DNA of 12,161 nt, taken from an uncultured Collinsella sp. (lineage in GTDB: Bacteria; Actinomycetota; Coriobacteriia; Coriobacteriales; Coriobacteriaceae). Of the stretch, positions 5,320-12,161 are shown piece after piece. Position numbers and translations under genes: made by a program. Within the stretch, counting starts at the first letter, position 1. Every line of letters begins with the position of its first letter. Below the pieces are notes generated by a model. It was given only the letters and a program-made list of their open reading frames with translations. It was not told where the DNA came from and made no database searches. The stretch covers positions 1 to 12,161 of the forward strand of contig CAAECT010000157.1 in assembly GCA_900754435.1 (NCBI GenBank), given 5' to 3'.

Positions 5320-7497
5320 ATGAACCTCCGCTCATCTCTCGCCTGTACCTCGAGCGATATCGCCCGCTGGGGACTGCGCTCTGTCCTCAAGCGCCAGGGT
5401 GGCGTGCTTCCCGGCCGCATCGCCATGAAGATCGACCCCGAGCTGCTAAGCGACCTCGCGAGCCTGGTCGACCGCAGCGTGGTGATCACCGGCACCAATG
5501 GCAAGACCACCACCTCCAACCTTATCGCCGACGCCGTTGCCGCCAGCGGCGCCACCGTGGTATGCAACCGCGCCGGCAACAATATGGAGCCTGGTGTGGT
5601 GGGTGCTCTGCTCGAGGCCCGCGGCGGCCTTAAGCACACCAGCAGCGGCAAGCGCGTGGGCGTTTTTGAGTGCGACGAGCTCTACACCGTACGCGTTCTG
5701 CCCAAGCTCAAGCCGACGTACTTTGTGCTGCTCAACCTGTTCCGCGACCAGCTAGACCGCTACGGCGAGATCGACCATACCCAAGACGTCATCGCCCATG
5801 CGTTGGAGCTCTCTCCGGCAACAACGCTCATCTACAACGCAGACGACCCGCTGTGTGCCGCAATCGCCGCGCGCGTTCCCAATGCAAGCATCGCCTTTGG
5901 CATCGACGGCGCCACCAACACCGAGTCCGACCGCATTAGCGACTCGCGTTTTTGCTCACAGTGCAACGCACCGTTGGAGTACGACTATGTGCAGTACGGA
6001 CAGCTTGGCGCATACCATTGCCCCTCGTGCGGCTGGGCCCGCCCTGGGCTTGTCCGTCGGGTGACGGGCGTGGAGCTCGGCTGCGACGGCTACGGCTTTG
6101 ACCTGGTGTTTGGATCTACGCCCGACGCGGCTGCCGTGCACATCGCCACACGCTACAACGGCCTGTATATGGTCTACAACGTTGCCGCCGCCTTCTTTGC
6201 GGCGCGCGAGCTGGGCGTGGACGCAGCTCACCTACAGCCCACGCTCGATGCCTACGTCCCCGCCGGCGGACGCATGGGCCGCTGGGAAATCGCCGGCCGT
6301 ACCGTCGAGGCCAATCTGGCCAAAAATCCCGTAGGCTTCGATCGACAAATCCAGTCCATTAAAACAGCAGGTGGCAGGCTCTGCGCCTTTTTCCTGAACG
6401 ACAACGATGCCGATGGCCACGATGTATCGTGGATCTACGACGTCGACTTCGAACGCATCGCCGACACAACGGGGCTTGTCGCTTTTGCTGGCGGCACGCG
6501 CGCGCACGATATGCAGGTACGTCTGAAGTACGCCGGCATCGATGCCACGATTATCTCGAATGTCGAGCAGGCGATTGGTGCCGTTGGGGATGAAGCCGCC
6601 GGCGACACTTTCTACGCCGTCGCAAACTACACGGCTTTCCCGCCGCTGGTCAAGGAGCTCGACGAGCTTAAAGGTACCGATGCGAGCTCGGTTGCCTCCT
6701 GCGCCGTAACACGCGCCGATGGCAGCGCCGTCCCCGTCGGCGTCGCGCCGGTCGAGCTCTCGCGCCCGCTGCGCATCGTCTACCTGTATCCCGATGCCCT
6801 CAACCTCTATGGCGACGGCGGCAACGTCATCGCCCTCGAGCGCCGCTGCGCCTGGCGCGGCATCCCCGTTCGCGTGGATGAGGTCCGCATGGGCGAGGCG
6901 CTCGATCTCACCGACGCCGATATCGTCATGATGGGCGGCGGCTCCGATCGCGACCAGCTGGCCGTGGCGCACGAGCTGCTCGCTCAAAAAGACAAGGTCG
7001 CGGCCTATGTTGAAGATGGTGGCTCATTGCTTGCCATCTGTGGTAGCTACCAGCTGCTCGGCCGTTCATACTACATGGGTGAAGATCGCATCGAGGGCTT
7101 GGGCGTCATTGCCGCCGAGACTGTGCGCGGCTCCGACCGTCTGATCGGCAACGTCGCCGTCAAGACCGACCTGGCGCCTGAGCCCTTTGTGGGATTCGAG
7201 AACCACGGCGGCCGCACCCTGCTCGATACAGAGGCCACGCCGCTCGGAACGTCCGTCGTTGCGGGCACCGGCAACAACGGCGACGATGGCTTTGAGGGCA
7301 TCATCTACAAGGGCGTCATCGGCACGTACCTACACGGACCGGCGCTGCCCAAGAACCCCGAGCTTGCCGACTGGCTCATCGCGGACGCCCTCGAGCGCCG
7401 CGGCGATGCACAGGCCACAGCCCTGCTGCCGCTCAAGTCCCTCGACGACACCTACGAGCACGCCGCCCACGACGCCGCCATGAAGCTCCTCCCCTAA
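5320..7497 (+). CDS. Fused MurT-GatD lipid II isoglutaminyl synthase
   Basis: This 725-residue protein combines two subunits that are usually separate. Residues 1 to about 465 are MurT-like. They include the Mur ligase P-loop GTNGKTT (58-64), the LLNLFRDQLDRYGE motif (137-150), a zinc-ribbon-like insert with C212, C215, C234 and C237, the KNPVGFD motif (335-341), and the DUF1727 segment ending in DGHDVSWIYDVDFE (365-378), the region that in S. aureus MurT supplies the Asp of the GatD triad. Residues from about 480 to 695 are GatD-like, a class I cobyric-acid-type amidotransferase. They include YLYPDALNLYGDGGN (488-502), the GGGSDRDQ loop (539-546), nucleophile C574 in AICGSYQLLG and H672 in YLHGP. 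Together they are expected to convert D-Glu of lipid II to D-isoglutamine using glutamine and ATP. All key residues are present. The start at 5320 has a modest GTTAGGAA site nine bases upstream. The gene is third in its operon and is followed by a strong terminator. Confidence 0.93.
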   Translation: MNLRSSLACTSSDIARWGLRSVLKRQGGVLPGRIAMKIDPELLSDLASLVDRSVVITGTNGKTTTSNLIADAVAASGATVVCNRAGNNMEPGVVGALLEARGGLKHTSSGKRVGVFECDELYTVRVLPKLKPTYFVLLNLFRDQLDRYGEIDHTQDVIAHALELSPATTLIYNADDPLCAAIAARVPNASIAFGIDGATNTESDRISDSRFCSQCNAPLEYDYVQYGQLGAYHCPSCGWARPGLVRRVTGVELGCDGYGFDLVFGSTPDAAAVHIATRYNGLYMVYNVAAAFFAARELGVDAAHLQPTLDAYVPAGGRMGRWEIAGRTVEANLAKNPVGFDRQIQSIKTAGGRLCAFFLNDNDADGHDVSWIYDVDFERIADTTGLVAFAGGTRAHDMQVRLKYAGIDATIISNVEQAIGAVGDEAAGDTFYAVANYTAFPPLVKELDELKGTDASSVASCAVTRADGSAVPVGVAPVELSRPLRIVYLYPDALNLYGDGGNVIALERRCAWRGIPVRVDEVRMGEALDLTDADIVMMGGGSDRDQLAVAHELLAQKDKVAAYVEDGGSLLAICGSYQLLGRSYYMGEDRIEGLGVIAAETVRGSDRLIGNVAVKTDLAPEPFVGFENHGGRTLLDTEATPLGTSVVAGTGNNGDDGFEGIIYKGVIGTYLHGPALPKNPELADWLIADALERRGDAQATALLPLKSLDDTYEHAAHDAAMKLLP

Positions 7498-7504
7498 CGC
7501 CCCG

Positions 7505-7540
7505 CCACCACAAAGGGACAGGCACCTTTGTGGTGGTTTT
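7505..7540 (+). terminator. Intrinsic terminator of the TPR-like/murT-gatD operon
   Basis: CCACCACAAAGG (7505-7516) and CCTTTGTGGTGG (7525-7536) form a perfect 12-bp stem with an 8-base loop, followed by TTTT. It begins 8 bases after the stop codon. The loop side reads GGGACAGGCACC, a string that may belong to a dispersed repeat. Confidence 0.88.
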
Positions 7541-7577
7541 CCAGTTTGCCAACGATATACGCGCCGGCAAAAAAGTC

Positions 7578-7586
7578 TGCTATACT
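7578..7586 (+). promoter_or_regulatory. Extended -10 promoter element of the tRNA-Glu gene
   Basis: TGCTATACT matches an extended -10 (TGnTATAAT-like) ending 10 bases before the tRNA 5' end, which suits a start just upstream of the mature RNA. No good -35 is found at 17 bases (TACGCG), consistent with reliance on the extended -10. Confidence 0.55.
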
Positions 7587-7596
7587 CTTTCCCGCT

Positions 7597-7673
7597 GTCC
7601 CCATCGTCTAGCGGCCAAGGACGCCACCCTTTCAAGGTGGATATCGCGGGTTCGAATCCCGCTGGGGGCACCA
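7597..7673 (+). tRNA. tRNA-Glu (anticodon UUC)
   Basis: The cloverleaf is complete. The acceptor GTCCCCA (7597-7603) pairs with TGGGGGC (7663-7669) with one G-U. The D arm has a GTC/GAC stem. The anticodon stem CCACC/GGTGG (7624-7628, 7636-7640) encloses the loop CTTTCAA with anticodon TTC (7631-7633). The T arm is GCGGG-TTCGAAT-CCCGC (7646-7662). The discriminator is A7670 and the CCA tail is encoded at 7671-7673. It reads UUC, so it is a glutamate tRNA. It has its own promoter and terminator. Confidence 0.97.
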
Positions 7674-7733
7674 TTTGAACTGAGAAGCCCGTTGCCCTCG
7701 CGGTGACGGGCTTTTTGCTATCCATGTGCCGGG
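7656..7733 (+). repeat. 78-bp direct repeat, copy 1 (tRNA-Glu 3' end plus terminator)
   Basis: This stretch covers the last 18 bases of tRNA-Glu, its terminator and the following GTGCCGGG. It recurs 188 bases downstream at 7844-7921 with 74 of 78 positions identical. Directly after it lies CGGG-ATTCGAA-CCCG, which on the reverse strand reads as a tRNA T arm. Confidence 0.9.
7685..7716 (+). terminator. Intrinsic terminator of tRNA-Glu
   Basis: AAGCCCGT (7685-7692) pairs with ACGGGCTT (7706-7713), extendable by G-U and G-C pairs to about 12 bp around a 5-base loop. It is followed by a T-run to 7716 and sits 11 bases after the encoded CCA. Confidence 0.88.
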
Positions 7734-7843
7734 ATTCGAACCCGACAGGGTGCGGAGCTGTGGAAACGCGAAGCGTTTTCCAGCGCAGCACGCAAGGAGC
7801 GAAGTGACGCAGCGAAGGCGGGCGGCGCCAGCCGCACGCGGAC

Positions 7844-7921
7844 ATCCCGCTGGGGGCACAATTTAAACTGAGAAGCTCGTTGCCCTTGCGGTGACGGGCT
7901 TTTTGCTATCCATGTGCCGGG
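7844..7921 (+). repeat. 78-bp direct repeat, copy 2 (tRNA-Glu 3' fragment plus terminator)
   Basis: It differs from copy 1 at four positions (7860, 7865, 7877, 7887). The 7860 change turns the tRNA CCA into CAA, so this copy contains only a dead tRNA tail. The terminator stem is kept by a G-U pair (7873-7904). It is followed by a fuller CGGGG-ATTCGAA-CCCCG (7918-7934), again a T-arm look-alike on the reverse strand. No 5' half of any tRNA is found near it. The 110 bases between the copies contain no gene. Confidence 0.88.
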
Positions 7922-7967
7922 GATTCGAACCCCGAGGGCATTAAATCACACTGTCATCCAAGGGCCT

Positions 7968-8186
7968 GTGGGCAAAAAATAGCAAATATGAGTACTGTTA
8001 CCAATTTAGTAACAGCGATTTCATGCCATCAGAAGGCGATTTAGACGCCAGGAATCCTACGGCGGAAGAATTGCAGGCTTTTATCAGCTAAGTACTTGGA
8101 CATATGTTGCGTAACACAGCATATTTTACAAAAAAATAATGCTACAGCACTTGTGACAGTACTCATATTTGACGTTTTTTGCCCAC
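7968..8186. repeat. 219-bp element bounded by 34-bp inverted repeats
   Basis: The left arm (7968-8001) and the reverse complement of the right arm (8153-8186) agree at 30 of 34 positions, including GTGGGCAAAAAA and CAAATATGAGTACTGT without a mismatch. The left arm end CTGTTAC (7995-8001) can also pair with GTAACAG (8009-8015) across a 7-base loop. No flanking target-site duplication is evident and no transposase is encoded. A stop-bounded frame (7945-8091) reads through the left arm and ends DLDARNPTAEELQAFIS, but it lacks a start codon with a ribosome binding site. The element may be a MITE, a relic of a gene, or a structured RNA. It fills most of the gap between tRNA-Glu and the glutamine synthetase terminator. 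Confidence 0.75.
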
Positions 8187-8242
8187 GACCCCTTATTGCG
8201 TGGGTGAATCAGTTGCAAAACGGGCTTCAAAGCGTCCTTCTC

Positions 8243-8281
8243 AAACAAAAAGCCGGGGCCCGCGCGATGCGGACCCCGGCT
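8243..8281 (-). terminator. Intrinsic terminator of the type III glutamine synthetase gene
   Basis: AGCCGGGGCCCGC (8251-8263) and GCGGACCCCGGCT (8269-8281) form a 13-bp stem with one mismatch and a 5-base loop. On the reverse strand it is followed by TTTTTGTTTG. It begins 29 bases after the stop codon. Confidence 0.9.
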
Positions 8282-8310
8282 CAATACCGTGACGATATGT
8301 CAGTTACGTT

Positions 8311-10398
<2,088 letters not shown>

Positions 10399-10483
10399 AC
10401 GGAACTCCCTTCGTATCGGCACCGCGTGAGAAGCGGTGTTGATTACTAACGAACGAGTCATAGATTAGGCTCGTCGTGTTTCC

Positions 10484-10504
10484 GCAACATTACCGTTATG
10501 TTGC
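10484..10504. promoter_or_regulatory. Perfect inverted repeat upstream of glutamine synthetase
   Basis: GCAACAT (10484-10490) and ATGTTGC (10498-10504) are exact reverse complements with a 7-base spacer. GTTTC (10478-10482) and GAAAC (10511-10515) add a looser outer pair. The site is 86 bases upstream of the synthetase start, suitable for an operator. It does not match the AmtR or Bacillus GlnR/TnrA consensus well. Confidence 0.4.
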
Positions 10505-10609
10505 TGTCGCGAAACCAATCAATGAGGTTACCGCATCACAGCGGCGCTGCCACCCTTAATGGCCAATCAACTGTATAAATTGCAGACCTCTCCCCATAGT
10601 TTAAGGTTT

Positions 10610-10685
10610 GTCAATTTGGGATGGGACTCTATTAACTGGTATTTCGCATCGGATACCAGTCTTTATAGCCCCATCCTAGATTGAC
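10610..10685. repeat. Long imperfect hairpin between glutamine synthetase and metF
   Basis: Left arm 10610-10642 and the reverse complement of 10653-10685 agree at 26 of 33 positions, with blocks GTCAAT, GGATGGG and ACTGGTAT exact, around a 10-base loop. Several mismatches become G-U pairs when read as RNA. There is no T-run, so it is not a classic terminator. It may be a small MITE-like repeat or a structured leader, ending 136 bases before metF. Confidence 0.65.
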
Positions 10686-10821
10686 CGCACTGTTATAGGA
10701 AATGCCGATAGCGAAACATCTTCGATTGGTATCCCCAAATAGCGAGTGAAACTCCACCGTGGCACAGTGGTGCTGTAGAATCCTTACAACACATCGCACT
10801 AAATATCTAAAGGAGCACGAT

Positions 10822-11694
10822 ATGCGCGTCGACGAGGTTTTTAAGCAGGCAGCATCCCAGGGCACCGCACCCGTTTCGTTTGAGATGTTCCCGCCCAAGG
10901 GTGAGCTTACCCTCGACACGGCTCGCGAAGTGGCAGGCAATCTGTGCAAGCTTTCGCCGAGCTTTGTCTCGGTCACCTGCTCGGCCGGCGGCTCGGGCAA
11001 CGGTGCCACCACCGCCCCCATCGCGCATATGATTACGAGCGAATTCGATACACCCTCGGTGGCACACCTTACCTGTGTGGGCCGCTCGCGCGCCGATATC
11101 GCCGCCAAGATCGACGAGTATCGCACCGCCGGCGTTGAAAACATCCTGGCCCTGCGTGGTGATCTTCCCGCTGGCGCGACCGAGGACGACAAGCCCGCCT
11201 CCGACTACTCCTACGCCCGCGACCTCATCCCCGAGCTCGTCGACGCCGGCTTTTGCGTGGGTGCCGCAGCCTACCCCGAGGGCCACATTGCCTGCGAGGA
11301 TCTCAACCTCTCGGTCGAGCACCTCAAGCAAAAGCAAGACGCCGGCGCGAGCTTCTTTGTGACACAGCTCTTCTTTGATAACGAGTGCTTCTATCGCTTC
11401 CGCGAGCTTGCCGACAAGGCCGGCATCACCGTGCCCATCACCGCGGGCATCATGCCGTTTATGGGCAAGTCGCAGATCAGCCGCATGGTCTTTATGTGCG
11501 GCGCGTCGCTGCCCTCCCCCGTCATCAAGATCCTCGCCAAGTACGAGAACGACCCCGAGAGCCTGCAGGCAGCCGGTGTAGATTATGCCGCCCGCCAGCT
11601 GTGCGACCTTAAGGAGCACGGTGCCGACGGTCTGCACCTGTACACTATGAATCGTCCTGCAATCGCCGCGACCATTATGGAGCGCCTGGGGTAA
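10822..11694 (+). CDS. metF: 5,10-methylenetetrahydrofolate reductase
   Basis: This 290-residue cytosolic flavoprotein reduces 5,10-methylene-THF to 5-methyl-THF, the methyl donor for methionine synthase. The length fits bacterial MetF (about 290-300 residues). Motifs include PVSFEMFPPKGE (17-28) with the catalytic Glu at 21, SFVSVTCSAGGSG (47-59), HLTC (82-85), NILALRGDLPAG (107-118) with D114 corresponding to the FAD/folate-binding Asp of E. coli MetF, GAAAYPEGHIA (147-157), ASFFVTQLFFD (176-186) and PITAGIMPFMGKSQISRM (205-222). The start at 10822 has AAAGGAG six bases upstream; an upstream in-frame ATG at 10759 is rejected as it places that site inside the gene. The stop overlaps the start of the next gene as TAATG, so the two are probably translated together. 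Confidence 0.95.
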   Translation: MRVDEVFKQAASQGTAPVSFEMFPPKGELTLDTAREVAGNLCKLSPSFVSVTCSAGGSGNGATTAPIAHMITSEFDTPSVAHLTCVGRSRADIAAKIDEYRTAGVENILALRGDLPAGATEDDKPASDYSYARDLIPELVDAGFCVGAAAYPEGHIACEDLNLSVEHLKQKQDAGASFFVTQLFFDNECFYRFRELADKAGITVPITAGIMPFMGKSQISRMVFMCGASLPSPVIKILAKYENDPESLQAAGVDYAARQLCDLKEHGADGLHLYTMNRPAIAATIMERLG

Positions 11695-12161
11695 TGGAAA
11701 AACCGCACATCGATACAACCGCTGTCGAAGTGCCGGCCGACCTTGCGTCGCCGGCGCTTTACCGTGTCGATGCTGCCCACCACCCCCGCGTCGACCGCGC
11801 CGAGATGCTGCGGTATCTGGGCTACGGCGGCCAGCAGATTGAGTCCGAGCTTGCACAGCGCATTGAGCTTGTGGTCGAGCGCCTTGAGCTGGATATTGAG
11901 CCCCGTGGCGTGCGCCGCGTGTTTGCCGTCGATGCCACGGGCGTTGACGAGCAGGGCGAGCCCAGCATCCGTCTGGTTGGCACCAACGTTGAGCTGCGAG
12001 GTCGCGATATCTATCGACATCTCAAAGATGCCCGCTTTGCCGCGCTCATGGCATGCACCCTCGGCATGGACGCCGAGCGTCGCCTGCGCACCACGGGAGC
12101 CCAACATCCCCTGGAGGGCGCCGTGCTCGACGCCGCGTGCTCCGCTTACGTGGAAGCCGCC
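11694..12161 (+). CDS. Partial stand-alone methionine synthase activation-domain protein
   Basis: 156 codons are open from ATG at 11694 to the window edge, so the C-terminus is missing. The segment RYLGYGGQQIESELAQRIEL (40-59) followed by NVELRGRDIYRHLKDARFAA (98-117) and LMACTLGMDAERRLRTTG (118-135) is typical of free-standing proteins related to the Met_synt_B12 reactivation domain of MetH. In MetH that domain binds S-adenosylmethionine and remethylates cob(II)alamin after oxidation. Several anaerobes, including Thermotoga, carry it as a separate protein beside a short MetH. The start overlaps the metF stop by one base, implying translational coupling and a joint role in methionine synthesis. 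The SAM-binding part would lie partly beyond the edge. No methionine synthase gene is visible, and it may follow directly or lie elsewhere. Confidence 0.85.
   Translation, partial: MEKPHIDTTAVEVPADLASPALYRVDAAHHPRVDRAEMLRYLGYGGQQIESELAQRIELVVERLELDIEPRGVRRVFAVDATGVDEQGEPSIRLVGTNVELRGRDIYRHLKDARFAALMACTLGMDAERRLRTTGAQHPLEGAVLDAACSAYVEAA

Larger units (their letters stand above)
10399..10821. other. Divergent intergenic region between glutamine synthetase and metF
   Basis: These 423 bases contain no convincing gene. They hold the synthetase leader with a 6-bp hairpin (10420-10438), a perfect 7-bp inverted repeat (10484-10504), two direct CCAATCAA boxes (10515-10522, 10563-10570), a 76-base imperfect hairpin (10610-10685), and a possible metF -10 TAGAAT (10776-10781) without a clear -35. 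No S-box, cobalamin, T-box or THF riboswitch signature is recognised. Confidence 0.6.

Noticed and set aside
7330..7859. Minus-strand frames containing PAGFEPAISTLKGW and RDSNPRYPP
   Set aside because: These are the familiar false translations of a tRNA gene and its repeat, overlapping tRNA-Glu and the end of murT-gatD.
10535..10556. AAGGGTGGCAGCG on the reverse strand resembling the T-box AGGGTGGNACCGCG motif
   Set aside because: The match breaks after the first eight bases, and there is no specifier stem or terminator following it.
10632..11192. 186-codon minus-strand frame over the metF start
   Set aside because: It lies antisense to metF and across the long hairpin, with no family resemblance.

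Overview
The window looks like chromosome from a GC-rich, anaerobic, fermentative Gram-positive bacterium, most likely a Coriobacteriia member such as Collinsella. This is inferred from gene content (type III glutamine synthetase, MurT/GatD, Fe-dependent alcohol dehydrogenase beside glycerol dehydrogenase), strong AGGAGG-type ribosome binding sites and GC-rich codon use. No 16S or other taxonomic marker is present, so the genus is a guess.

Left part (1-2654, minus strand): a fermentative dehydrogenase cluster. In transcription order it holds an Fe-type alcohol dehydrogenase (1431-2654), a strong terminator, glycerol dehydrogenase gldA (251-1351), another strong terminator, and the first 45 codons of a second gldA-like gene cut by the left edge (1-137). 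A 500-base divergent spacer follows (2655-3154). It carries two 18-bp CG-centred palindromes that resemble LacI-family operators, and a hairpin in the adh leader.

Middle (3155-7497, plus strand): a three-gene operon. Two tandem, diverged, helical-repeat (TPR-like) proteins of unknown function overlap by one base (TAATG). They precede a 725-residue protein in which the MurT Mur-ligase-like subunit and the GatD glutamine amidotransferase subunit are fused. In other Gram-positives this pair amidates D-glutamate of lipid II. A perfect 12-bp terminator closes the operon.

Transition (7541-8310): tRNA-Glu(UUC) with encoded CCA and its own terminator. A 78-bp stretch covering the tRNA 3' end plus the terminator is repeated 188 bp downstream. 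A separate 219-bp element with 34-bp inverted repeats follows, and then the terminator of the convergent glutamine synthetase gene.

Right part (8311-12161): type III glutamine synthetase (minus strand), a 423-base divergent spacer with a perfect 7-bp inverted repeat and a 76-bp long imperfect hairpin, then metF (plus strand). metF overlaps by one base a partial gene for a free-standing methionine synthase reactivation domain. MetF supplies methyl-THF to methionine synthase, and the next gene product would keep the cobalamin of that enzyme active. Glutamine made by the synthetase is the amide donor for the MurT/GatD fusion, though nothing in the sequence shows co-regulation of the two.
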